Assembly: GCA_001599715.1 (NCBI GenBank)
Contig: BCHU01000004.1
Location: forward strand, 1,116,001 to 1,180,000
DNA length: 64,000 nt
Source: Phaeotremella fagi
Taxonomy: Eukaryota; Basidiomycota; Tremellomycetes; Tremellales; Phaeotremellaceae
Direction: 5' to 3'
A model generated the notes under the pieces. It did not search any database, was not told the DNA's origin, and saw nothing but the letters and a program-made list of their open reading frames with translations. A program made the position numbers and the translations under genes. Positions 24,196 to 34,956 of the stretch are shown one piece after another (the first letter of the stretch is position 1; each line of letters starts with the position of its first letter).

Positions 24196-25777
24196 CTAAG
24201 CAGAGACAGCTGTTACTGTATTCGTATTCCTAATTTCTGGTTCAGCTTTATCGACCATACTGAATTCCGAAAGATCTGGCATTTCAAGTGGACCAGGTCG
24301 GAAACAGACTGTACGCATGACGTCCATTTGGGTTCTTCGGAGCCACATCTACATGTGTGGGATCGACAAGTGTTTCGATATTGACACGATGAGTCAAGTA
24401 GTCGCGGAATTGACAAGTTCGAAGGTGTATCGGTAGAAAAGGATGATGTGATTAGGAGAAAGAAATCAAGATGTCATGGGACCGTTAGCTATCAGCCTTC
24501 GACCAAAAACCAATCTTAAGCATACGTGAGCGGCCGAATAATATCTCCAATTTGTCCATGGGAACAAATATTTCCCCGATGTACTTTGTTCTAACGAAGA
24601 GGGGTTCTTGATAGCCTACATGGAAATGTCAGTATGAGACTGACAAATCAAAAGGAAACTGACCTCATTCTTAACCTCCATGAATCCAGCCACACGATCT
24701 GTAAGAACAGCTTTGATACCCCAACTAATAGCCATCTTCATTTCTTCGACATCATTAACAGTCCAAACGGTAACTTCTTTACCGTTCTCTCTGCACTCTT
24801 TGATAAAAGCTTGACCTTCAGCTGGAACAAGTAATGGGAAACACATTGAGAACCCTTCACAAGCTTCCCAGAAATATTGTTTCGCCAACGAAGGTGTGAA
24901 ACCGATATGGAATCTTCGAAGGAGTGGTAAATGGGTGTAAGCGGATTTAAGGAAATGTGGATGCCAAAGCCCTAAAATTAATCTGGGGGCTAGAAGGTCT
25001 TGCCAGTTTTCATAGGATTGAATGGTTTTTGACATTTCGGGCTGGGGTTATTGAGCTTTTGGACCAGATTTGAACTGTAAAACTTACGAATAAAGTTTCT
25101 GGGTCATTTTGCATTTTGCAATCGATCTGCAGAGATTGATTAGTTCCATCAACTTATTTGAAATCTAAAATGAATGATTTACGTTTAAAGTGACATGATG
25201 ATTTTCAGGCTGAAAACTTGATAAGTAACTTTATACTGTTGAACCACAAAAGAACGACGTACTTTCATCAAAAGAGCGATCAATTCCGGAAATGTCGGTA
25301 TAGGTTGAATAGGTTCTTTGACAGTTCGAACATGTCTAAAAGCTCAGTTTTGAGAAGGCCAAAACCATCAGCAGAGGTTGGCTCACTCAATAACCCCCTT
25401 CCAAGGTTGTGTTCTGATCGTCCCCTTTCCAGTGGTAGTTCTGTCTAAAGTAGGATCGTGAAACATGAGAATGACACCATCCGAGGTGGCGTGGACGTCT
25501 ATCACCTCGTTAATGATTGAAGAATGACCAAATGGTCGGTCTACATACCACTCTCGATTCCATCACAACCCTCTAGGATAGCTGCTTGAAAACTTGCTAA
25601 ACTGATGGATAGTCAGCCACTTGCTGTGTCAACAACCACGGTGTCCACCTACGTGTTCTCAGGTAAATGAGCTGAAGCACCTCTATGACCCCAACATTCA
25701 ATTTCTTGGGGTGTTCTAAATCTTGTAGGTGTTGGTTTCCCAACTGGTATAGCTGAACGATCGATACTCGTACTCAT
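24196..25777 (-). CDS. Glycerophosphodiester phosphodiesterase family protein (Pgc1-like)
   Basis: TIM-barrel GDPD enzyme. Seen on the minus strand: start MSTSIDRSAIPVGKPTPTRF, then the catalytic WGHRGASAHLPENT, GIESDVHATSDGVILMFHDP and LDRTTTGKG, with His, Glu, Asp and His in the family's positions. The C-terminal half has EVTVWTVNDVEEMKMAISWG and GIKAVLTDRV. The gene has about nine short exons; the 3' exons read AIKNPSSLEQSTSGKYL and then WLRRTQMDVMRTVCFRPG. The architecture matches fungal single-domain GDPDs such as yeast Pgc1, a phosphatidylglycerol phospholipase C, rather than the SPX-GDPD Gde1 type. No tail-anchor helix is obvious. Confidence 0.85.
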
Positions 25778-26590
25778 GACGGTCGTTACTTGTCGAGCGA
25801 ATATTTTTAATTTGTATGATATTATTGTTTATAGTCTAGTGATAATGATAAAGATAAGAATAATAAAGAGGATATGTTAACTCTATTGATGGCCATCGCT
25901 CTTTTGTGCGTATGTATGGTGCGGTGTGTAAAATCAACTCAGCCAACGAACGAACGTGTCCACCAAAATTCACCTTGCTGCTCCTTTCTATTTTTTGACT
26001 ACGAGTACTCACTCACTTTTATAAGCTTAAAAGAGTCAGGATAAACTCATAAACGTGATCAACTCGGCCATCGGTATGTATCGGTACGATAATCCGAGAT
26101 TGGCAGATTGGCACTTGGTATGTACAAGTACTGTACAAGTACAAGTACTTTGTACTTTGATTAGTTGGACAAGTAATCTATAGTCTGGATAAACTGCGCT
26201 GAATGAACGTGAAAGCGCTTTCAGAGCCACGAGAACGGATAAAGATTGTATCTCTGCTCTTAGAAACCCAGCTGGCAGTTGACAGAGTGTGGTGTGAAGA
26301 AAGGCAACTGCCTCTACCTTCATCATACCCGATAAACCCAAAATACATCATTACTCTCTATCCCCTATGAAGTCTTGGTAATAGCTTCCACGAGAAGAGA
26401 CCCGAAGAATGACAGTCTATCAAAATGTCCGTGAGTCATGAAATAAAGCAATTGAAAAGATAGGTGGCACGCCTAAGTTGATGAAGGAACGATGTAAACG
26501 TTGTTACAAGGGTAACCAGAGGCTAGAGTAATTGGGACATGTCAGAATCAAGCGAACGAGTTTTATGTTCCAACAAGGTGAAGAAAATGA
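25778..26590. other. Intergenic region with GTACAAGTACT direct repeats
   Basis: Lies upstream of the GDPD gene and downstream of the secreted-protein gene. It contains a compact cluster of GTACAAGTACT-type near-palindromes at about 26119-26157. A 101-codon minus-strand frame at 26036-26341 has no recognisable features. Confidence 0.45.
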
Positions 26591-27203
26591 CTAACTATAA
26601 GCAGCGTTATCTGCACAACTACCTCTGTAGTAGGCATCTTCTCCTGTTTCAGGGAGAGGCGCTACGGATTTTGTATTCAAGTAACATTTATTCGTGGATG
26701 AAATGTAGTTTATAAGACCGCAATCTGAAAAACAAGAGATTTAGTAAGGGACAGAATAGACTGTATGTATGTACAGTGATATACTGATGGAGATAAAAGA
26801 AAAATATGTTTAAACGTACTGGTGTTTTGATCACATAGATAAATACAATTTGCTAGTGTCGTTGTATGACCTCCATCAAGCTAAAACATGGATTATCAGA
26901 AATGGACGACCAATAAACGAGAAAAAAAGAGGTAGCAAAGGAAGAACATACACCACCTGAATTATTCATATCAGGAAGCATAGCAAAGAGTTCACCACCA
27001 GGTACTGGAGATGCCTGCTGTCGTTTCCTTGGTCCAGTCTTATTAGCGATTTGTCGTTTGACTACCTCAGCTCTTGTTATTTGTTTCAAAGATCTGACAC
27101 TAGAATCAGAACTTGAACCTGAACCAGAGGTCCAATTGGGTCTTGAGACCACACCGACTGTCATGATCGTTAAAAGAGTTAATAAGGTTGAATCGATTCT
27201 CAT
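26591..27203 (-). CDS. Small secreted cysteine-containing protein
   Basis: Three exons on the minus strand (26952-27203, 26820-26880, 26591-26724) give 148 aa. The start MRIDSTLLTLLTIMTVGVVS is a clear signal peptide. A basic, Ser-rich linker follows, with dibasic sites VVKRQ and RKRQQ that could be Kex2-type processing points. The C-terminal 85 residues hold regularly spaced Cys: LANCIYLCDQ, NCGLIN, NKCYLN and GSCAD. This C-x4-C...C...CY pattern resembles a small PAN/Apple-like disulphide module. An upstream in-frame ATG exists at 27278, but the 27203 start puts the signal peptide at the N-terminus. Function unknown; extracellular location is inferred. Confidence 0.65.
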
Positions 27204-27408
27204 TGTTGTGTTTGTATCGAGGAATGAATGTAAAGAGACAAGAGGGGTTTGGGTTTTCACTCTTATTACCCAACTCACTTTAGTAGTAAGTATGTTATGT
27301 TGTCTTTAAGTGCACCCAGGATCTTCAAACAAAGGCTTGCTATCATTTGTTTCGTTTGACCTAGAGTAAACAAGTGAGTAACGTAAAATCAAGGTTCTCT
27401 TGGAATGG

Positions 27409-28003
27409 CTATTATCGGAGAGGGCTTAATCACGAGGTTTTTCATGGTTTTGATAACGTCAAGCTTACGGATAAAGTAAGTAAGTTATAACACCAATCAG
27501 ATTGATTTGGGTTAACCCTATTGCCAGTAGTAAAAATAGTTTCAGTCAAGTAATTCGTTGAACGCCACGGTTCTTATGACCCTGTCTACACAAAAGTTTA
27601 GTTGGAATATCCAAACCCCTTGAACTTCATTCCGAACACTTGGAACATATCCTGGAATAGAGCGTTGATGGGTTATACCGGAGAGAACTAAATCACGAGG
27701 GTTTTCATGGATTTGATAACGTCAAGCTTGCGGATAAGTAAGTTGAAGTAAGTCAACATCGATCAGATTGACTTGGGTTAACCCTATTGGCAGTGGTAAA
27801 ACAAGTCATTCGTTAAACGCCACGGTCTTCATGACCCTGTTTACGCATAGTTGGAATAGCCTTTTGTTATACCTTTGAACCTCATTCCAAACACTTGGAA
27901 CATATCCAGGAATAGAGCGTTGAATTTACTTCAAGTTGATCCCCAAGTCTGTGTAACCCTGGTTCCTCATTCCGAACACTTTGAACATATCCGGATATTC
28001 AAA
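27409..28003. repeat. Decayed tandem repeat, two units of about 260 bp plus a third partial copy
   Basis: Unit A (about 27409-27674) and unit B (about 27675-27921) share long matching blocks in the same order: AATCACGAGG (27428 and 27691, period 263), TTTTCATGG, GATAACGTCAAGCTT, GGGTTAACCCTATTG, AACGCCACGGT and GAACACTTGGAACATATCC, then GGAATAGAGCGTTGA. By eye they are about 80% identical, with small deletions in B. A third partial copy of the last block occurs at about 27960-28003. No protein, terminal inverted repeat or target-site duplication was recognised. Confidence 0.75.
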
Positions 28004-28223
28004 TTGGGGGTACACATTCATTTTAAGGTGCAGATGAGATCGTTTACGTTATGGAGTAAATATTATAAGTTGATTCATACACGTCACATGAAGCTTTCAT
28101 CTATCAACGAATATCGATTCAGAAGTGGGAAACTCAAAGTAGTAGTTACTGAAATGAATCACAACGAAGTATAAAGAAACCAAAGCAGGACCCCAACCCA
28201 TGGCGTTAACCCAAAAAGCCCAA

Positions 28224-30451
28224 TCAACTCTCATGTTTACCCTCAATCTCATCACCAGTTTTCCCAGCAGCAGCCCAATGTTCTTGACCATCACCATGTC
28301 TTTCAGCCAATCTTGCACCTCTCTCTCTAAGGAAACGTAAAACCTCTTCACCACCTCTTTCACCTTTAGGTAAACCACCCATAGCCCCTTCCTCCAATTC
28401 CAAAACTTTCCCACCGTATTCTTCAGCTAACCAGAATTGAGCTTCAAGTTTATCGTTGTCGTCTTCAAGTTTCAACAAAACTTTGGCCAGTTCTCTAGCT
28501 GCTTCTTGACGGATTCTTAGGACGTGTCGAACGAGAACTCTGGATGGTAGATGTTTCGGTTTGACGTATTTTACAGGTGGGGTTGTTGGAGGTAGACCTG
28601 CTACTTTTGGTGGATCAGGTGCGAAAAGACTTGATGAGGCCATGAAGGAGGGTAGAGGCATTTCGAATCTCTTGGGTATCCAGACTCCAATTAAAATACG
28701 CCAAGCTGCGACTAATCGTTTCCATCTGAAGGTTGATTAGTTGGCTGATGTATCTGTTTGTTTGCACCGTACTCACGCATCGTAATTCGCGTCAATCAAG
28801 GCATGATGGTATCGTCCCAACAACCAGAGCGTTCCAGCCGCGATGGCGAAACCTAGAGGAACTTGTCTGAAGATAGCCCAAAGTGAGAAGAACAAAACCG
28901 GATACATGAGGAATGATAACACCAAACTCAAAGCTATCTTCATTTGAGCTTGAGTTTCTAATTCATCCTCGACCAGTCTTCCACCCATGACTCCGACAAT
29001 GTAGATTGGAACATGTATCAATAGAGGGATGAAGAAGAATGGTAATCTGACACCACATGAGATCGTATCCTTGATTAAGAGGTAGAGAGTTGAGAATCTG
29101 GATGGCAATGAAGTCTCATAATTAGGATCAAGAGATTGATGAAGTGGCAGTGCGGTTAAAGCGGTGTTGGTCAATCGTGAGGAAATAAGAAGTTTGTGAT
29201 AGGTCACAAGTAGAGTTTTGAGTTCATTGATGGATTCCAAAGGAGTTGAGAAAAGGTCAACAAGGCTATGGATTATTAGCGCCTCATATCTAACTTTAAA
29301 GGCAATACTCACGTCTGCGAAACGTCAATGTAATCTGCCAAAGCCAAATCGTCCTCATCCTCCCACAACAGTTCGAGTGCCATACGCGCAGCAAAAGCAG
29401 TGTCCCTGATTACTGTCAGCAGGCTGAAAGCTTGAATTTGCTATGACGACCTACCAATCAGGAGCGTTGACTGTCATTTTTCTAAGCTCAAGATCAATCT
29501 TCTTGGTTAACCTTTTGACAGCGAGTTTGTCAGCTCCTTCTTGTTCAGAAAGGAATTCCTTTTCGTAATCGTCCATGGTGATCGGTTTGCCGTAACTGAC
29601 ATTGTCAGCTGAAGATTCGAGCTTTGGTCGAGACTTACTGAACGACGACTCTACTTCTATATTTTGCTTTATCGACATAAGCAACTCCAACAGGGACGAT
29701 GACAGCTTTCTTTCCACTCTTTGGACCAGCATTCTCCTCGGTACCATTCAGATATTTGATATATTCCAAGGCTGTCCAGGAAGTTCCATCTTTAAGAGCG
29801 ATCATATGAGGTTCAGTGTGAGATGTACCTTCGGGGAAAACTCCGATTGATTCGTTGATGGCCAAGGCTACGTTTGGTTTTAGTCCAGTGACAAAAAGAT
29901 GTATAAGAGAGATTGGCTAACCTTCAAAAGTTCCTCTGAAGAGTTGTTGATTATTTTTGGTTTTTCTATCCACAGCTGAAGATACGTGAGTTCGACTCGT
30001 GGTTCGCTGGACAATTCACTTACCGATGTTACCTGCGTTACGTAGAATAGCACCTGCGACTGGATTTTTGAATAAAGAGTCTTTGACCTGAAAAGGGATC
30101 AATCAGTTTGCGACTCCCGAGTCACACGCCGCAGAAAAACTCACCCAATAATGCAACAAATGACCATGGGGCATTGTACAACTCAAACAAGCAGGCTAGA
30201 ACGGTGTTACTCAGACGTCCTTTCATGAGTAGAATGTGTTACTTACATCGACAGCCATGTTAGCATGTGAGCATGCACTATAGGCAATTCATCAGATAAC
30301 AACTACACTGAAGAAGCTAGATGACTTACAAAATAATCGGTCCTTCACTGGGTACATTCTCATCTCCTATTACTTCTATTCTCCTGAAGAAAGAGGTTAT
30401 GGCTGAGTTCGCTAGAGCTACTAATGGTTTATGCGAGAAACCGAATGGCAT
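28224..30451 (-). CDS. Glycerol-3-phosphate / dihydroxyacetone-phosphate acyltransferase (Sct1/Gpt2 type)
   Basis: ER membrane enzyme making lysophosphatidic acid, the first step of glycerolipid synthesis. Minus strand, about ten exons, start MPFGFSHKPLVALANSAITS. Acyltransferase motif I is SHANMAVDPACL (the H-x5-D spacing usual in fungal GPATs). Next come the NAGNIAVDRKTKNN block and motif III, GVFPEGTSHTEPHM. Two C-terminal membrane spans follow: LPFFFIPLLIHVPIYIVGVM and a stretch from ALSLVLSFLMYPVLFFSLWA. The C-terminus is a long charged helix rather than a catalytic part. Motifs are intact, so the enzyme should be active. Sct1 versus Gpt2 cannot be separated here. Confidence 0.9.
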
Positions 30452-30684
30452 TTCGGGATAATGGAGGTTGTGTTGAGACTGTGAGTTGCTGAGGGTTGTT
30501 GACTAGACTTCTTGTTGTTGTATCTTGTGATTTATCTTGGTTATATCCTCTACGTCCCCCTTGGTAAATATAGTAGAAAGTCAAGTGAAACTATGTAGTG
30601 ATAAATGATAAGGAATCAAGATCATCTATCTATCTACGTCTATCCACCACCAAGCAATGCTAAGCTAAGCGGGTGACATCTCCT

Positions 30685-30690
30685 CACGTG
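30685..30690. promoter_or_regulatory. CACGTG box between the GPAT and SRP40 genes
   Basis: CACGTG within TCACGTGAC, in the 376-bp spacer between two divergent start codons (30451 and 30828). This is the core bHLH (Cbf1-type) site in fungi. Only the motif is seen; use is inferred. Confidence 0.35.
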
Positions 30691-30827
30691 ACAATTAACG
30701 GGATAAACTCAAAAATAATTACAATAAATAAATAAACTCAAAACTTCCGGTTATCTTTTGCGATTCAAGGTTTGATCATTTTCAAAATTTAAAAATTTCA
30801 ACTTTGAAATCAAAACAATCAACCTAA

Positions 30828-32491
30828 ATGACAGCAACAACAAAAGCAACAGCAGAGAATTCTAATTCTAAAGATGGTAAGCAGATGACCATGATATAAC
30901 CAAAGCTCCACAGCTGAATCAACTATAGCAGGTTTGGAAAGTGCCATCTTGTCGTATCTAGTTTCAAAAGGTTATACCAAGTCCACCAAAGCTTTCGAGA
31001 AAGAATCAGGTGTGAAAGCAGGTGTTTCGGGTGAATTGGAGAAAATCTGGAATGGTCAATCCAAGTGAGCCAGTTTCTCCGACTTTAGAAGACATTTTGT
31101 TGATCAGGTTGATAGGTCGTCTGACGATGTTGAGATGAAATCTGAAGATGAGTCTAGCTCGGATTCTGAATCTGAATCTGAATCTGAATCTGAACCGGAC
31201 TCGGAATCTGATTCCAGCTCTGACGAAGAAGGAGAGGGTGTTTTGAAAACCGTCGTCAACAGTATGTTACTTCTTACCGTCCTGATACCCAAGTACTGAT
31301 AGTTTCTAGCTGTGGTTGCCGCCGTCACCCCAAAAGCAGATAAACCAGCTTCATCTGCCTCGTCCTCATCTTCAGAGTCAGACTCAGATTCGGATTCAAA
31401 TTCATCATCATCTTCATCGTCATCTTCATCTTCATCTTCATCTTCATCCTCTGACTCAGAGTCCGAATCCGAATCCGAATCCGAGTCAGAACCAGAAACA
31501 ACAAAACCCACTTCCAAAGAACCACCCAAAAAAGCAACCAGTGAGAGTGAAACTCTTGCTGGCTCATCATCCTCATCCTCATCTTCATCAGAAAGCGAAA
31601 GCGACAGCGAAAGCGATAGTGAGGAAGACGTGAAAGCCGTCGGTGGATTCTTGGACGTCGAAGCTGAAGTTTCTGATGATGAGGAGGTTTCTGAGGATGA
31701 GAGTTCTGAGGATGAATCGGAGTCAGGATCGGATTCTGAGTCAGGATCGGATTCCGATTCATCGTCTGGTTCCAGCTCGAGCTCGTCTTCGTCTTCATCA
31801 TCGGACTCAGAGTCAGATCCTGAATCTGAAGAAGAGAAAACCCCAGTTGTCAAAGAAGCTCCCGTCCCTGTTAAAGCAGGAATAAAACGAAAAGCACCTT
31901 CACCATCTCCTTCATCCTCCTCATCTTCATCTTCTTCCTCATCTTCATCCTCATCCTCCTCGTCATCAGCCTCATCAACCAAAAGCTCCAAACCAGAAAT
32001 CAAGAAACGTAAAGTTGAATCCCCCCCACCCCCAACCTCAACCACCACATCCAAATTCAATTCACCTTCAGCGTCGTCAACCCCGAAACCCCAAGGTCGA
32101 CCAACCAAACGACTCCCGAACCAACGATTCGAAAGGATAAAAGTCAACGAGATCCAATTCGAGAGAGCTGGATTGGAAGATAACAGTTTCGACGCTAGGG
32201 TGAGTTGTGATCTCAAAGATCATGGGAATTTGAAAACTGAAACTGACGGTTTTGTTGTTAGACCGCAGCTGGAGCTTCGATGAATGATTATGGGGCTAGA
32301 GCGTCCAGGGATTTGATAGTCACCCGAGGGGATTCTTTCCGTAAAGAAAAGAACAAAAAGAAAAGAGGGGTGAGTGGTTTTATTTCTCAATTTTGGTTAG
32401 GAGGGTACGGATCACTAACTACGGATTTTAGAGTTATGTAGGTGGTGAAATCACTCTTGAGACTCATAGTATCAAATTTGAAGATTATTAG
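30828..32491 (+). CDS. SRP40: Nucleolar phosphoprotein Nopp140/SRP40 homologue with LisH motif
   Basis: Nucleolar chaperone of snoRNPs and rRNA-processing factors. Six exons (30828-30876, 30932-31064, 31116-31261, 31310-32199, 32262-32369, 32432-32491) give 461 aa. An N-terminal LisH dimerisation motif (AILSYLVSKGYTKSTKAFEK) is followed by alternating poly-Ser/Glu/Asp tracts, the expected CK2 targets, and basic spacers such as GIKRKAPSPSPSS. The conserved SRP40 C-terminal domain has RLPNQRFERIKVNEIQFE, NDYGARASRDLIVTRG and, after an intron, YVGGEITLETHSIKFED. This order is exactly that of Nopp140/Srp40. The very repetitive coding DNA produces a long antisense open frame that should be ignored. 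Confidence 0.95.
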
Positions 32492-32712
32492 GAAGTCTTG
32501 AGTATGTCTTGGGGATTGGGGTATTGGTTGATTAGAGCATCTTTCAGTAGATTTTCATGTATTTCTTCGCTTTTATGTGTATCCGCAGGCAACTCGTTCA
32601 GTCCAACAATTTCGATAAAGATGTAGTATGCATTCAAGATATACCAGATCCAAATAGTCCTTCCTGACCCAAAAAAAAAGAAGACCCAACCAAATTCTAA
32701 ATAACGAAAGAA

Positions 32713-34956
32713 CTATTCGTCAAGATTGACCAACAATTTCTTTTCCGTGTTTGGAGATAAGATCGGCGTTAGACATGAATCATGAATGACATTCAAAGCT
32801 TTGATCGCGTCTTTATTCTCGATAACTAGAGCAGGAATTAGTAATCTCCATCTCAAAGGGGGAGAGAGGGGACGTACCACAAGAGATATTGATTTCGCTC
32901 GCACTAATCCCCAAAACCGTCATCAGTTATTGAATATCAAACCAAGAGAGATAGACGTACCCCTGTGAAATCATTTCAATGTTGATCTTAGCTTTTGCCA
33001 ACGCGTTGAACATCGTTCCAGCTGAACCAATAGAATTCCTCATGAATCTACCGACCAAAGATAAAATCGCCATATCCCTCGAGATGGTTATATCACCAAT
33101 CTTTTCCAGATCTTTGATCAATCTATCTAATTGTTTTCGATTCAGGAAATCTTGCATCGCCATTGATACCTATAAATATTCATTTATGTTCAGTCGAGGG
33201 TTTTTATTGAGGGGAAGGAGATCGACCTACGTGAACTTCACTTGTTGAGATTAAATCCACTACGACACCAGCTCGATCTAATGTACCAAAGATCCTAGCT
33301 AGGAACCCATGACTGATAGTTTTCCTGTTCGAATGGATGTTCAAAACGATAATCTGATCTTTGATAGTAACAGCCGTAGGTAATTTCCCGTAACTCTCAT
33401 CAATCTCTTTTCCAGAACGTAACGAAGGTGGTGGTGTCGAATCCAAACCTCTAGGGAAACCTTCATCAGGATAGATGATAGTTCCACATCCAGTGGGGTT
33501 GTCGACGTTCTTGATTCTAATCGGTATACGCGCTCTAATAACTTGTTCCATCGTGAATGGATGGATGACTTCTGATCCGTAATATGTTAATTCGGCTGCT
33601 TCGTCCGGTGTGATCACTGGGACTAATCGGGCTGTTGGCACTTTCCTTGGATCGGCTGTGAAAATTCCATCGACTTCTTTCCAGACTTGTAGTTCCGACG
33701 CGGAGAGTCCGACTGCACATAACGCTGCACATAGATCCGTGTATCCTCGACCGATTTGAGCGAGAAGTGATCCTGGTACTGGACCGAAGTAACCTAGGAG
33801 GGATTATGTTAGACATAAAATCTGATAAGTTTTAAAGTTTATACTCACCAGTGATGACTGGAACCCTTGTACCGCACTCTCTGATTCTTTCACCAAGTCT
33901 CACCGATAATTGATCATAGAATTCTTGCCCTAATTGTGCAACACCTTGATCTCCCGATGAAGTCAAAACTTCATTTGCCGCTGCCATAGCTGAATCTACA
34001 ATGTTGTCCAGGACGACCAGTTCGGAATCGATTCCCTAGGAGGATGTCAGCGCCGCCACTTTAAAGATTCATTGGCAGCTCACCCTATCACGCAGCGATG
34101 CTGCGACTATCTTACAAGCCAGCCTTTCACCGGTACCAATGATAGAATCTTGACTCCTTGGTGAGATTTCGTCGATGATCTGTACACTAGTCAGCTAGAC
34201 TCTGCAGTTGACCAATATGATCCAACTAACCTGCGCAGCAAACAAAAAACTTCTCAAAGCTTCACAATCCCTCTCAATCTCTTCCTCAAGTTCTTCCCTC
34301 ATTGCACCAGGCGAAACAGCGTTCCTTGCAGCTTCCAAATGACCTTTCTTAAGTGTATCGACAGTATCATGAAAAGCAGAAGAGAATTCCACACCGTTAC
34401 CATTCCCATTATTAGAACTTGAACCAGGTAAAGATGGACTGGTAGGCGAACGGGATCTACCGGACGGTTGGAAAGGTGAAGGACTAGATGATCTTGTATT
34501 CAGATCTAAATCTTTCAAAGAAGATATCGAAGACATCATCGAAGCGCTTAAATCTTTTTCAACCCTACTCATTGAATTTTCTCTTGAACTACCGAAGAAT
34601 CCGGATCCAACTCGTTTAGGGAATAACGGGGTTTGAGCACCTGATTGGGAAGGTTGGCCATCTGGAGGTGGTTGGAGAGCTTCTTTCGAAGCTTGGAGGA
34701 GGAGATTCGTTGTTCCTAGAGCTTTCGTGTGGGATGAGCGGGCGGAGCAGACGACTGCTACTCTAGATGTCGGTAGGTAGGATCTGGAGGGTATAGTTAG
34801 ACATGGTTGGATAATTGGAATGAGAGGGGAGACTTACTGTACAATCTGACCGATGCTGTCGAGGGATTTACCAACTGAGGTTCCACCATATTTCTGAACT
34901 ACCCATGGAACGTTTTCATCAGGTGAATTAGATAGTAACTCCTCTTGAGATGACAT
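32713..34956 (-). CDS. HOM3: Aspartate kinase (Hom3)
   Basis: Cytosolic enzyme phosphorylating L-aspartate, the first step to threonine, methionine and isoleucine. Minus strand, several exons, start MSSQEELLSNSPDENVPWVV followed by QKYGGTSVGKSLDSIGQIV, the kinase N-terminal motif. VAVVCSARSS and the catalytic-core segments GTGERLACKIV, VITGYFGPVPGSLLAQIGRG and WKEVDGIFTADPRKV follow, then YYGSEVIHPFTMEQ. Two ACT-type regulatory domains end the protein (IIVLNIHSNRKTISHGFLAR and ILSLVGRFMRNSIGSAGTMF), consistent with threonine feedback. Unusual: a Ser/Pro/Asn-rich insertion of roughly 100 residues sits inside the kinase domain, just after LGTTNLLLQASKEAL. Confidence 0.95.

Noticed and set aside
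27875..28174. 99-codon plus-strand frame
   Set aside because: Lies in the tandem repeat region and runs into the 3' end of the acyltransferase gene; no protein features.
31104..32216. 370-codon minus-strand open frame
   Set aside because: Exact antisense of the SRP40 Ser/Asp/Glu tracts; its protein is a mirror of the repeat composition and it has no independent features.
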